Positions 1 to 11,434 of a DNA stretch of 64,000 nucleotides are shown here, piece by piece. The stretch spans positions 4,471,501 to 4,535,500 of the forward strand of contig CM046337.1 of NCBI GenBank assembly GCA_025403435.1. The letters run 5' to 3'. The position numbers and the translations under genes are program-made. The stretch is from Artocarpus heterophyllus. Its lineage: Eukaryota; Streptophyta; Magnoliopsida; Rosales; Moraceae. Each line of letters opens with the position of its first letter. Position 1 is the first letter of the stretch. A model generated the notes under the pieces. It saw only the letters and a list, made by a program, of their open reading frames with translations. It was not told where the DNA came from and did no database searches.

Positions 1-1330
1 TCTATAAAACCTTTGAAACTCAGGCTTGCTTGCTTCTCAAAGTCAATATTTGTCTTCACTTTAGCTAAATCGGACCGCTTCAAAGCCAATCTTGTTAACA
101 CTGATTGGATTATTTAGCAGCACCGGGTTGAGCAATTCATACCATTTGAATGGTATACAGCCATGTTGATATGACTCTGTGTCAAGGTTGTCAAGTTGTA
201 AAAAAATTGTATTTACTAAACTGTTGTTAACTTATATGCTATTCAAAGATTCTGGAGCAATACACACTGTTATTTAATTTTGAAAGAAAAAATAGGCTTT
301 TGGATTTTGGTTTAATAAATTCTATTTTAATTTACTTAATTACATTTTTATGGTATTTGGAGGATGGTTTCAATTCTAGGGTTTCAACCACAAACAGTAT
401 AAAATTCTTAGATGTTACAATATAAAACAAAAATATGTTATAGTGTAAAGCTCTAAAAAAAATTACTCTGATTTGTACTGTTTTACCATATACCTTATTA
501 GACAACGATTTTGGGGAAGTCCTGACACGTTGTTAGAATGGAATTCTTTCTGATTGGCAATATGATGGTATATTTACCTGTCATTTAAGTCCTATTCATC
601 AGATTGTTCACACTCAATTCTTAGAATTGGATCAAGGCCTCCCTTTGTAAAGCCAAATCGTGAACTTTACCGTCATTGTTGGCTCTTGTATTCTCAGGTT
701 CAACGTTAGTATCTTGTTTGATCAAGATCATAGGTGGGATTTTGTGCTTGAGACCAAAAGTCCGTTTGGAAAAAGGGAAATCATTTGGGTTTCAAAAGGA
801 AAAAAGAAAAAAGAGGAAAAACAATAATGAGAGCACACTTCCACCGATCAGAGCAAAGGATTTTTACATTCCCAACCCCCAAACCACAAGAAAAAGCATA
901 AACCCCCAATATGGATTTTAAACTAGATATTAGGATTGGTGCTTATAATCTAAAGGATGGAATTTATACAACATGAAAAAATTAAAAAAATTATATAAAC
1001 TTTAAGATGAAATTCTTATTGATTATTAATTCAACAAAAGCGTACAAATCATTGCGTTCTCACAGACTTATAAGCATTGGGGTCGCATGAATGGATTACA
1101 ATAGATTTGATCTACATCTTTTATTTCTAACTATCTAATTTTGTCCATTCATTTATAGGGTATTTAAAACTATTTATAATCTAAAGCTTTAATATGCTAC
1201 AATGTATTATTTAATATCTTGATCTTTGATCCCTTTAATCCCTTTTATACAAGTTTTGGTGTATTGATCTCCGATCTCTTTCTTTTTCTTGTTCTTTCTT
1301 TTTCTAGTACAATTTACTTGAGGGATGATG
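1..1330. repeat. Duplicated 3' flank of an upstream MAYIPPHKRH-family gene copy
   Basis: This stretch aligns by eye over most of its length with about 31030-32750, the sequence immediately 3' of the gene at 28692-30921. Shared landmarks in the same order are a TATAAAACCTTTGA-like start, a block around the words GTCAAGGTTGTCAAGTTGT and GTTGTTAACTT, the word GGCTCTTGTATTCTC, and AAAAGCGTACAAATCATTGCG. The window therefore probably opens just after the stop codon of another copy of that gene. No coding region is supported here; the short open frame at 676-921 is not conserved in the second copy. The 31-kb copy carries a 275-bp LTR insertion that is absent here. Confidence 0.75.
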
Positions 1331-2070
1331 GGAGGTTTCTTTTTCTTTTTTGAATCAGAGGATGGAAGGATTCAAAATTATATTAAACTATGATTGCAAA
1401 CACGATAATTTGATATTACAATACTAAATAATTTTAAACATAATAAATCATTTAAAACTGTCTTGAATAAAAATTCGGGTGGCAATGATAACTTCTCATA
1501 AATTTTTTGACACAACTACAAACACAGACCATTAACAAGAAGAAAAGAATAATAACCCCCTTGAAAAACTCTTTAACAGTCCCCTGGCTATTGCCCTTTG
1601 GGGTGGGCCCATGTGGGACCCACTTGGTGAGCCCACCCCCACATGACCGAAGAGGAGTAGTAGCCTTGTCGCGCTATTTAGAATTACTGAGTGGGTCTCT
1701 ACTCTCCGGGATAAAAATGAAAATGTTCAAAAAAAAAAATAATAATTTGTCTAATTATGTTTATTAGATTAAAACATAATTTTAGTTTATAAAAATTTTA
1801 TAAATACCTTATAATAATATTATTAAATTTATTATTATATAATTATATAATATAATATATAATTTTATTAAAATAATTATTATATAATTAAATATATTTT
1901 TAAAATATTTTAAATATTTGATTAGATTTTAATTTTGTAATAATAATTTAATTACGTATTATAATTTTTTAAAATTTTAAATAACGAGAATAGCACATTC
2001 AGAGGACGTAGTAAAAATTCGTAGCATAATTGGGGTAGAATTAATAGCAAGATTTATATTTGAAAATTTT
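1331..2070. other. AT-rich intergenic DNA, no gene seen
   Basis: The sequence is dominated by A/T homopolymers and TAATATTA-type words, especially 1740-1975. No conserved reading frame, tRNA or terminal repeat could be supported. Confidence 0.6.
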
Positions 2071-2575
2071 TTAAAATCCCAAAGTGTCGTAGCCTTCCCG
2101 ACTCCCCCTCTCATGCACAGGACAGACCCATTCCCAGAAATCAACCACTGTCGGTTTCTCTTCGTCGGACTGCGAGGTCGACGTTGTCGCTCGTCCTCTG
2201 TTATCGCACGCAACGAGAGCTCCGCCGTCGTCCTCGCAAACAACAGGATCTGTACATAGATGCAAGAGATGCAAAAGAGGTCGACATCTCACCCTTCTCC
2301 GTCGCTGTCCTTTAGAAATCGCGATTGTCCTCCAAGTATTGAAGCTTCGACGGTTGTCGGCGCTCAATCATCTCCGCGTAGAAATAGAAAGAGAGAGAAG
2401 TCACGAAGTCGTCATCGTCACCTTTGGTCTCCTATGACACCGTGCGAACCTGGAGACCCCTTAGGCCTCGCAATGCCGACCATCATCTCGAAGGCGCCTC
2501 TATTGTCTCCCAAGCTTGAACGACGTTGGCACTCAGCCATTAATGCAGGGGGAGAGAGATAGGACAGAGAAAGAA
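2071..2575. other. GC-rich island of unknown nature, possibly transposon-derived
   Basis: This GC-rich block, with many CG dinucleotides, sits in otherwise AT-rich DNA and carries overlapping open frames on both strands (2071-2367 minus, 2260-2562 plus). The encoded peptides are Arg/Ser/Pro-rich and match no family I recognise. A similar composition occurs inside the LTR-like unit at 34.9-36.4 kb, where it follows a TATA box. I read this block as the remnant of a similar element rather than as a gene, but no termini were found. Confidence 0.35.
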
Positions 2576-3208
2576 GGAAAAGAAAGAAAGAAAGAAAAAA
2601 ATAAACAGAGGAAAAAAGATCAAATATGATTATTAAGGGTAGTTTTGGATTTTTTATTAGTTTAAAATATTGATTTCTTTATTTCTCGAAAACTTGTGCC
2701 ATAATTTACTATTAGGTTCTTAACCATGACATTTACTGCATTTTCTCTTACTCTTCCCTTGCAACAGTGACGAAAACAAGCACCGCTAGCCAAACTCTGT
2801 TCTCTGGCAATTTTCTTTCCCTTCTTGAAAAAGGAAAGATAAAAAAAAGTTAAAGAACATGTTAAAAACTCGTTTGGAAGAACAATTTTAATCCTTAATT
2901 ATAATTGTTAATAGTATAAAAACTCTTATATGTTACGACAAAAAAAATTAAAAAATAAAGCTTAAGCGTTTTCTCAACACACCTTCGCTCTTCTCTGGCA
3001 AGACCGAGGAAAGTACTCCCTTCTTTACCTTCTTGAAAAAGGGGACAAAAAAATTCTTGTTGAAAGAGGGGAGGAAAAAAAAAGTTGAAGAAGAACAAGA
3101 GAAAAGACGGAGGAGCCGAAGAGAAGATTATATAAATGAGAACAAACTGCAGATTTTCCATCATTCTTGGTATGTTCTGAGCGTTGACTAAAAAAGAGTG
3201 GGAGAAAA

Positions 3209-3536
3209 ATGGCTTATATTCCACCACATTAACGACACTCAAAGGGCACAGAGGCGTCTTCACTGACTCCAGAGCTGCTTTCTCCACTGTGCAGAAAAAA
3301 TCTTAAATTCAGGCCATTAAGACCTAATTTTTTTGCTAGAACATCAAGACCTAATTTTAAAGCACATAGAGGCGGAAAGATTTTTTATGCAGAAAATTCT
3401 GTATCCAGGTGGTTCTCTGTTGGTTTGGACGATCGTGGTCAGTTTCCAGCTTCTGTTAATCTCCAACCTTTTTCCTTGGAATCTGTCCAGCTAAAAGTTG
3501 GTGAAAAGCCTCTAGCTTTGATCAACAGCGATATAG
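3209..3536 (+). pseudogene. Broken first exon of a MAYIPPHKRH-family (DUF7903-like) gene
   Basis: This is 328 nt, exactly the length of exon 1 of the intact gene at 39422, and closely similar in sequence. It ends at the same G/GTGAAC splice donor in the same phase. Codon 8 is TAA (3230-3232), where both intact copies have AAA, so translation from the conserved ATG stops after seven residues. The remaining 100 codons are open, so decay may be recent. Intron 1 sequence continues to about 3640, then jumps to DJ-1 sequence in opposite orientation; exons 2-7 are missing. It carries the same 27-bp in-frame duplication (RPNFFA...RPNF) as the 39-kb copy and unlike the 28-kb copy, so it is nearer to the former. 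Confidence 0.88.
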
Positions 3537-3651
3537 GTGAACTTCACTAATTGGGTTTTTATTTTTTTTAGTTGCTGATTATGTTTCTGTTTGTTAATTT
3601 TGTTTCTGGCTTTCTTGAAATTCTTACATTTTTTTTTTATCAATGGCGGAC

Positions 3652-3828
3652 CTGATGACCAGAACTGTCGTGAATGGAGGTTTGACAGAGGCGGCCGGCT
3701 TTCTTGCCCGGACAGACGGCGTCGACGGCGACCCCGTAAGCCTGCAAGGCTTGGAAAGGAACCATGGCCTCGTAATCCTCCGCGTAGTCCCCGCACAGCA
3801 ACAAAACCCTTCTCTCCCCTTTCGCCAT
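3652..3828 (-). pseudogene. Orphan first exon of a DJ-1 (DJ-1D-like) gene
   Basis: The minus strand has an open 59-codon exon of 177 nt, the same length as exon 1 of the intact DJ-1 gene at 9093-11434. It starts [15 protein letters not shown] and ends GHQ at a preserved GT donor (GTCCGCC). The 5' flank up to about 3960 also matches the intact promoter, including the shared word GACTCGTTAAAGCTCTTATA. After about ten intron bases similarity ends, at the junction with intron 1 of the upstream pseudogene. Only the first quarter of domain 1 is encoded, without the nucleophilic Cys, so it cannot make a DJ-1 enzyme. The methionine of the CGDYMEDYE motif is Ala here. A promoter-bearing fragment could still be transcribed. 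Confidence 0.87.
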
Positions 3829-3964
3829 TTTCTTCTCTCTTCTGTTTTCCTTGAATCAACATAGTTGAGGAAAGGGAGAGATATAGGCAATGGATAAATG
3901 CTGAACTTGAGTGGACTCGTTAAAGCTCTTATAATAACTGATTTTTTCCAACGAAAAAAAAAAA

Positions 3965-4560
3965 AAGAAAGTTCATAAAAACTGACTTTTTCCACACAAA
4001 AAAAGAAAAAAGAAAAAAGAAAAAAGAAAACAAGTGAAGTCCCATTTCTCATTGACATGTCAGCTGTGCGGCTACTTCTTTCTTTGATATTGGCGGCTAA
4101 TGATAGGGAGTGCCACCGGTTTTAAGTAAAACTTAACGTGGCTTAAATTTTTAATTTATAATTGAGATAAAAAGATTTATAATTAATTAGGTTGATCTGG
4201 ATACAATTAACAGAAGGATTTTGTATGGGTTAATTATATCTATATCCATAATCTATCTATATCTATAATCTATAACGTGAAACTATTCAAAAAAATAGTC
4301 TAAGTTATCTTTTTTGTGGTCTTTTTTTTTTCTTTTTCTAACTTTTCTCTTTTTGCTTTTCTTACTACTAAAATTTTGTTTTTTTTTTTCTTTTTGCTAA
4401 AAACACTCTAAAATTTTATTTCTTCAATGATAACCTTGATAAATACTTTTATTCTCTTGTAATTCCTCCACTGTAATATCTTTTTTTTAATGTGTTTTTA
4501 TTTAAATATTGTTAGAGGAAATCTTTTACGATGAGAAAACCATCTTAAGTTCATACCCTT
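3965..4560. other. AT-rich intergenic DNA, no gene seen
   Basis: It contains A- and T-rich low-complexity runs (3950-4030 AAAG-rich, 4310-4400 T-rich). No conserved frame or element end is visible. Confidence 0.5.
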
Positions 4561-5640
4561 TTTAAACTAAGCACTCGATCAGGTTGGCTGGGAAGACCAA
4601 TCTGAGAAGGCCATCAATTGGCCCGACGAGGACAGGATCTGTTCGATTAGAATCTGTCTGACCAGGATCCGTCAGAGCAGGATCTGTCTGACTAGAACCC
4701 GTCCGACCAGGACAGGATTTGTTCGACTAAGATTTGTCCGACCAAGATCCGTCTGAGCAGGACCCGTCCGACCAGGACCAAGATATGTTTGACCAAGATC
4801 CATCCGAGCAGAATCTGTCCGACTTGGCCAAAGCAACCATAAAGGACAACATCGACTGGCAAGATGCTTGGATCCCAACTAGATCACACAGTAGTGGATC
4901 ATACCTAAAGACCACCATGTGGCACTATCTCAGCCCTTCGTTGGACAATCATCCTTCTTCGTAGATCATGACACCTGTTTCTGGACACCCGGGTCATGGG
5001 CCAAATCGGTCCACACCCAGATCCAGGACAGGATCCGTCCGACCAGGACAGGATTTGTTCGACTAAGATTTGTCCGACCAAGATCCGTCTGAGCAGGACC
5101 CGTCCGACCAGGACCAAGATATGTCTGACCAAGATCCATCCGAGCAGAATCTGTCCGACTTGGCCAAAGCAACCATAAAGGACAACATCGACTGGCAAGA
5201 TGCTTGGATCCCAACTAGATCACACAGTAGTGGATCATACCTAAAGACCACCATGTGGCACTATCTCAGCCCTTCGTTGGACAATCATCCTTCTTCGTAG
5301 ATCATGACATCTGTTTCTGGACACCCGGGTCATGGGCCAAATCGGTCCACACCCGGATCCAGGCTAAACTGTATAAATATGAGTACTCCACCGCAAAGGT
5401 ACGGACATTCTTCCCCTACCTACTATGCCTCTCCCTTAGCTCTTATCGTTCAGAACATTGACTTAAGCATCGGAGTGCCCTTGGCAGGCACCAAACCAGT
5501 GTCCTCTTATTCTGAAGCCTTTTCTCCTCTTGTAGATCCGATCAGACTAAGCAAAGCCATGCAAAACATGAGGCAAAACACGAAATCCGACCACTATGCA
5601 CCCCCGCACATAGTGTTGTGCCGATCTTAGGCATAAACAA
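4560..5640 (+). mobile_element. LTR-retrotransposon remnant (probable solo LTR) with internal duplication
   Basis: A TATAAATA box lies at 5372-5379. About 100 bases downstream comes a stretch (about 5455-5500) containing CATTGACTTAAGCATCGGAGTG and GGCAGGCACC, which I recognise as typical of the R/U5 part of plant Gypsy LTRs. Upstream, a degenerate 15-bp minisatellite (about 4620-4830) runs in the U3-like part, and a block of about 327-336 bp is tandemly duplicated (4701-5027 and 5037-5363). No internal protein domains or PBS were found, and the LTR ends are not definable by eye. The small Asp/Gln/Pro/Ser-rich open frames here are by-products of the minisatellite, not genes. Confidence 0.6.
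4625..4830. repeat. 15-bp minisatellite, consensus like GACCAGGATCYGTCC
   Basis: About eleven consecutive units follow GA(C/G)(C/T)A(A/G)GA(T/A)(C/T)(C/T)GTC(C/T), most exactly 15 bp, with two units lengthened by 5-6 bp. A second stretch occurs at 5030-5160 through the 336-bp duplication. In one frame the unit reads as a five-residue Ser-Asp-Gln-Asp-Pro type repeat, which I consider incidental. Confidence 0.75.
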
Positions 5641-7390
5641 ATATCTTTTTTTGCCCTCATATGTATACTTCAATTAGTTTTTCTACTTAATTGGAGCTAA
5701 TCGAAGTCCTTTTTCGTATAAGTACGCTCTACTTATCTATACAGCTATAATATTCAACTAAAACATATAATTTGACTAAAAGATATATTTTGGTAAATCC
5801 ACATCTTTTAATCTTATATTTTTAAGTGGGTCATATTAGTATAATTTTTTTTATAATATACTTAATTGCAATAACTTTTTTCACAGGTGTCTTTAACTCT
5901 TTTGTTTCTTGTAATTTGTCAAAGTATTATCTTTTGCAAATGTTACCCTTATAATAACTATTTGTCTAACTTAATATTTTATTAACAACCCTCTCAAATA
6001 TGATTTTCTCATAAGTAATTGTCAATGATATTCTCTCTATTTTGCTTCTACGAAAATCATTTTTTCCCAAAAATAAGTTGTACTTAAACAATATTTAATA
6101 TTTTATGTTATCCCCTTCTATTATAAAAATATAAAGGGGAATTTCTTAAATGCCATCTTTTAATATTTATTTTTTATAAATACTACAAATGTTCATTTAT
6201 GACACGACTTAACATTAATATTAATGATAATGTGACATGAACTTTTTTAAGTGTGGTATAAATAAATACAACTTCTAAAAGTATGGCATAAGATGTAATT
6301 TTCTCAAATATAAAAGTTATTTTTTTTCTATGTTATTTTATTTTTCTTAATATCTAGCCTCTTTTATTGATTGTGATATAATAATTGTTACTTTTATAAA
6401 CCAAAGGTTCAAGTGTTATTTAAATTTTAAGCTTCAATTTCTTTTTTCAATAAAAGTAGAAAAATTACTTTTGAATAAAGTCTAAAAACTGAAACTAAAA
6501 CTTAAATACTTTATAATAAAAAGAAATATGTAACATTCACAAAGAATTTTCACATGCAAAGCACATAGGTTCCACTAGTATAATTGTATATCTTAGCTTT
6601 GATTATTGTTAATTTATCGTTATGTTGTTTTAATAAATTTATTATTTAAATTTTGAAAAATTATTTTTAATTTCATTCCTCACATACTTTGTAGACAAAA
6701 AATATTAAATTAAATTAAATTATTTTTTCTTGAAAAAATATTCAGTATATTAAATTAAATATTGTCCTAAAAAGTAACGGAATAATAGTTTATGCAAAAC
6801 GAGAAGTAAGAGCAGTATTTTTAAGTATTCTTTTTGAAGTGTACAATAATTTGTAATTCAAAGGAGGCAAAAAAAAAAAAAAGGAAGATGCAAAAATTAG
6901 AGATTGTAAGCAAACAAATAAATCCTGATAATCCTTCAATAAATAAATAAATAAATAAATCCAGACATACGAGAACAAATCGTTATCGAGCAAAGATTAA
7001 TCATAATTGAATATGAGTTCCGCGTATGATCTTTTAGGAGTCACTCATATTAAAGTATGATTTTTTTTTTTAACAAGAAAAAAAACTTGAAGACTCGCCT
7101 AAAAAACATACGGGTGAAGTGAGGATGCAAGCAAAATTAACGGTAAAATCACACTCGATTTTACCTAGACTAAAGAGTTTGAATCCCCCACCCAAGTTAA
7201 AAAAAAATAATTAATTAAATACAAGTGACAGTCCAAGAGTAAAACTTGGAGTAAGAATAATTTTAAGCCCCGTATTTGTTGTATGTGTGATTTACATTGT
7301 CCAATAAGAACATGACATGGTATTTTATATTCTTATAAAATCGTCTATTTTGCACCTTATATGAATTGTTCGATGAAATAATAAACGACA
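5641..7390. other. AT-rich intergenic DNA, no gene seen
   Basis: Long A/T-rich sequence with T- and A-runs and a short AATA-type microsatellite at about 6938-6960. No reading frame with coding character, RNA gene or clear element end was seen. Confidence 0.55.
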
Positions 7391-7394
7391 AGAA

Positions 7395-7830
7395 ATTGGA
7401 GTTACTAACACTAATTTTAACAAACTAGTCCCCCAAACTATTGATTTTGAACCACTTTGGTCCCTAACACTAAAACTTACCAAATAACTTCTAAATTTTC
7501 TCAGAGATAATAACATCCTAATTACATTGTACTTGGAATTTTTACAAAAATGCATACATTAAATTCAAAATATTGTAATTTTTTAGTGTATTAATAACAA
7601 TTAAGGGAGTATTTCACATTTATTGTATCGCTTTTGTAAAAAAATATAGTTATTATGCATCCCGGAGCTCATGATTTCTGTAAAAAAAAAAAATGGTTAT
7701 TAGTGTCAAGGACCAAAGCAGTAAAAAAAAATAAAAATAAAAAGTTCAAGGATAAATTTGTTAAAATTAAAAGTTTAAGGACAAAAGTAACGTTATGCAT
7801 ATAATTCAGAGACTAATAATGTTAACAACC
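7395..7830. mobile_element. Possible foldback (inverted-repeat) element, degenerate
   Basis: The left arm contains TTTTAACAAACTAGTCCC and CACTTTGGTCCCTAACACT. The right arm, read in reverse complement, contains TTTTAACAAATTTATCC and GCTTTGGTCCTTGACACT in the same order. This makes an imperfect inverted repeat with arms of roughly 130 bp. No target duplication was identified. Confidence 0.45.
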
Positions 7831-7849
7831 TCTGCTACACTTAATAGAA

Positions 7850-8722
7850 GGATTAATTACGAAAATTTTCCCTGAATGTTAACAACCCCTGCTATCTTTG
7901 TAATACTTTGTCCCCTGAACTTTAAAATATAACATCCGTTCCTCCTAAAATATGAATTATTAACAAAAATAGTCTTTCTATTGGAATTTTAATAAAAAAT
8001 TGACAAATGATTATAAAGTTAAGGGTATTTTAGTAATTTTAGTTATAAAATAGCAAAAAAAGTAAAACTATAGAAAAAAAGTATTTATTGATGATTATAG
8101 ACAAAAAAAAAAAATCAATTTAAACCATTATACCATTGGAAGCCTTCTTTTTTGACAAACCAAAATTTTCTTCAAAATTTTATTCTTTTCACACCTAAAA
8201 AGTATTTTGAAATTTTAAAAGTTATATATATTAGTAAAATGAAAAAATATAACATAAATATATTCAATATAACAAAAAATATAACACAAAATTTTCAAAA
8301 AGGAAAACAAAACTTTGACAGTATTAATAAAATTTCTTTCATATTGTTTGAAGGTTTTATTGATATTTTATTTTTAGAATTTCAAAATACTTTTTGGGTG
8401 TAAAAAAAAGCTAATAAAGAAAATTTTGGTATATATAAAAAAAGATACGGATAGTAGTTTGTTTTTAGGTCTTTTTTTGTCTTTAATCAGCAATAAAAAC
8501 TATTTTTATTATAGTTTTAAATTTTTTTGTTGTTTTTATAATTATGATTTCTAAAATATTCATAATTTTAAAATTATTAGTCAATTTGCCTTTAAAATTC
8601 TAACGAAAAGATCATTTTTGTTAACAATTTTTACTTCATAGAAAACGGATATCACATTTTAAAGTTCAAGAAGTAAAATGTTACAAAGACTATATTTTAT
8701 GTGAAATTTTTGTAATTAATCC
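7850..8722. mobile_element. Mutator-like foldback element, 873 bp, with 9-bp target duplication
   Basis: Both ends read GGATTAATTAC inward, and the arms remain alignable as inverted repeats for several hundred bases. Left words such as CTTTAAAATATAACATCCGTT and ATTGGAATTTTAAT reappear in reverse complement near 8660 and 8600. The centre also folds: TAAAAAGTATTTTGAAATTTT pairs with AATTTCAAAATACTTTTTGGG. The flanks are TTAATAGAA (7841-7849) and TTAGTAGAA (8723-8731), a 9-bp target duplication with one mismatch, as expected for MULE-type insertion. No transposase is encoded, so it is non-autonomous. Confidence 0.72.
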
Positions 8723-8732
8723 TTAGTAGAAA

Positions 8733-9092
8733 ATAGTATTTTCGTTTCCAAACACGTGTGATTTTCCTTTTTTACCTTTCAATCACAATGTAGCATAGCA
8801 ATACCATTATATTAAAAAAAAAGAAAAACAACAACAACAACAACAAAAGCAAAAAACCTTACACAATATGACATACAAAAGAGTACGAAGACTCAAAGTG
8901 TCATTTATTTATTATCATTATTATTATACATGATTAGTTGTTCTCAGGATTTGAGCTGAAATTTATCCTTCACTCATCCCACCTTACTAGTAACAATTGG
9001 CAGAGTATTACTCGCTTATCTCAAACTCGCTTTTATTATTCATCATGGATAAACAAGTACTATATGAAGGCCGATTAATTGGTCAACAGAAA
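8733..9092. other. 3' flank of the DJ-1 gene, no separate feature
   Basis: AT-rich sequence with a CAACAA run (8825-8846). It is the expected 3' UTR/terminator side of the minus-strand DJ-1 gene; no further gene is visible. Confidence 0.5.
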
Positions 9093-11434
9093 TCAAAATG
9101 ATACTTGAATGCCAAGCAATGCCATCAGCTGAGCAATAAACTCAGGGTGCGCTGGCCAAGCTGCTCCAGTTACCAAATTTTCATGAGTGAAGCAACGATG
9201 GATTGGGTCAGGTTCCAACCATATTGCTCCTGCCAAAACCACATTAAGCTTCACGGCTGTATTGGCGGTACATTTTTTTCCCTGTAAAGCAGCCAAGACA
9301 ACAAAAAGTTAGGAAATGCTTAGGGGGGTCAAAATTATTCAAATTGGACTGACAATGACTCAACAGAGCAACAAAGTTCACATTCAGTTCATTCTGAGTA
9401 AAGTTCAAGAGTAAATCACGTTTCACAGCTTATCAGTTGAATTTCTTCATGTCATGCTATTCTTTTCAAGTGAATCAGTTTATATATGAAATTCACTCGA
9501 CTTTAGTTCGTGCAGAACGAGGAAAAAAAAGGCTTGAATCCTAAACCATATAGGCATGGGACCGTTATTTCTTTGTAGTTGTAGTACTAGTTCATATATT
9601 GCATACCCAAATCATTAGGTTTATAAGTAATAACTTGTTATTATAAAGTTCCTTATTAGCTGTTTGAAAATTAGTTCAATCTCACTTTACCTGCAGGGCA
9701 CCTGCAGCCGCTAAAATCTGTTGTCCATGACTTATGGATGCAACCGGCTTCTTGGCTTCCATAAAGTGCTTTGCAATGGCAGTGACAGTCTTGTCCAGTG
9801 CCAAATACTCTGGAGATCGACCTCCAGGGATGACAAGAGCATCATAACTTGATGGGTCTAAATATTCAAAATCAGCTGTTAAGGTGAAATAATGGCCTTG
9901 CTTCTCGCTGTAAGTTTGGTCACCCTCAAAATCATGCACAGCTGTTATGCAGACGTCACCAGCCTTCTTTTTGGGGCAAACTGCGTCAACATGGCATCCT
10001 AGAACTTGAAGAGCCTGGAAGGGAACAGTAACCTCATAGTCCTCCATGTAATCCTGCAAATAGAAGCGACATGAAGCAAATCATTTTTTGACCGAGTAAC
10101 AAGCTGAAATTTCAAGTTCAACTTTGATCAAAGGACAAACTGGTATGAAAATTTTCAAGAGATATTTAAAAAGAACTGATTAACCTGATTGATATTTCTT
10201 AATTGTTGTGAAAGGAAAATATAACATACCCCACAGAGAAACAAAATCCTTTTATCCGAACCAGTTACGTTCCCTCCAAGTGCCTTGAGAAAATGTTTAT
10301 AGAACTCAGGATGCCCTTTATATATGTTCGCGGTGATTAGATTGCCATCAACGACGCAAGAAGCAAGGGTCTCAGGCTGAACCCAATCAGCACCTGCAGC
10401 AACAAGTACAGGTCCCAACGCACGGTATGCAGTCAACTTCCGGCCTTTAACTAGGCCAGCAGCAGCCAAGATCAACGATCCATGGCAAATAGAAGCAATT
10501 GGCTTTTTGGAGTCGGAAAATTTGGTCACCAAGTTTAGAACTTCTGGATTTGTCGCAAGATATTCTGGAGCTCGTCCACCTGGTATGACCAGCCCATCGT
10601 ATTTGCTAAATTCGATCTCGTCAAAGTTTGCATTAAGCGCGAAATTGTGACCCCTTGATTCATAATAAGTCTGCAACAGGAAAAATGCAAAATAAGGAAA
10701 ACAAAATGACCACAACATATCAAGATTTGCAAAGATCTGTCTTTGGAAAACAAATACAGGTTCTGGACGACTCTATGGTAGTGTTTTACGGTTTTTATTT
10801 TTCCAGGATGGTTTTTTTCACCATAAAACACAGGAGAAACTTGAGCCTTTGTTTCTTCCTTGTCAAATTCACTAATCTCATAAAAGTTTCCTACTTTATA
10901 GAGTTAATTTGTCTTGTGTATTAATTATATTTACAGATGCATCCGAAAGCTCAAATAAAAAGCTGAAATGGGTCCAAATTTTCCCAACCTCACAAACATG
11001 GAACCAAAAGCATTTGAGTCTTCTTTAATAAAGAATTTCTTCACCGAACCTTGTGCCTTCTTTATTTTCAACCTGAATTTATCCTCAAAACCACAATAAA
11101 ATCTTACACCTACTTCTAAACAACAAGACTCAAAAAATAAAGAACAATAACCTGCGCACAGACAAAGGACAGATAATTATGAATGGATAAGAAATATTAA
11201 ACAAGATTGACGACTATTAATTATGATTAAGAAATGAGAGTCAGAGAAATGGCAGACCTGGTGACCAGAAAGGTATTGCACGGCGGTGCGACAGACGTCG
11301 CCAGCTTTCCTGCCGGGGCATACGGCGTCGACGGCGATTCCGAAAGCCGGTAAGACTTGGAAAGGAACTATGGCCTCGTAATCCTCCATATAGTCCCCGC
11401 ACAACAACAAAACCCTTCTCTCTCCTTTCGCCAT
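9093..11434 (-). CDS. DJ-1/PfpI tandem-domain protein, DJ-1D-like
   Basis: There are four coding exons on the minus strand: 11434-11258, 10670-10230, 10053-9691 and 9281-9093, with GT-AG introns all in phase 0. They encode 389 aa. The product has two DJ-1/PfpI domains (about 1-200 and 201-389), each opening with a CGDYMEDYE motif, close to Arabidopsis DJ-1D in length and sequence. That family has glyoxalase III (GSH-independent methylglyoxal detoxification) and chaperone-like activity. Domain 1 keeps Glu20 and the nucleophile Cys121 in SICHGS. Domain 2 keeps Glu213, but the equivalent Cys is Ser314 (SISHGQ; AGT at 9732-9730). The C-terminal block (HPEF..QLMALLG) is intact. The start ATG is the one conserved with the orphan exon at 3828. 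There is no obvious transit peptide, so a cytosolic or nuclear location is inferred. Domain 2 is probably catalytically impaired. Confidence 0.93.

Noticed and set aside
2071..2562. Overlapping open frames of 88-100 codons on both strands
   Set aside because: Basic, low-information peptides in a GC-rich island with no recognisable domain; not called as genes.
3591..4058. Overlapping open frames on both strands across 3.6-4.0 kb
   Set aside because: They are shadows of the orphan DJ-1 exon, which explains the conserved sequence here.
4734..5300. Two near-identical 76-codon open frames rich in Ser-Asp-Gln-Asp-Pro, as possible repeat proteins
   Set aside because: They are produced by the 15-bp minisatellite and its 336-bp duplication inside an LTR-like sequence. 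There is no homology and similar open frames exist on the opposite strand.
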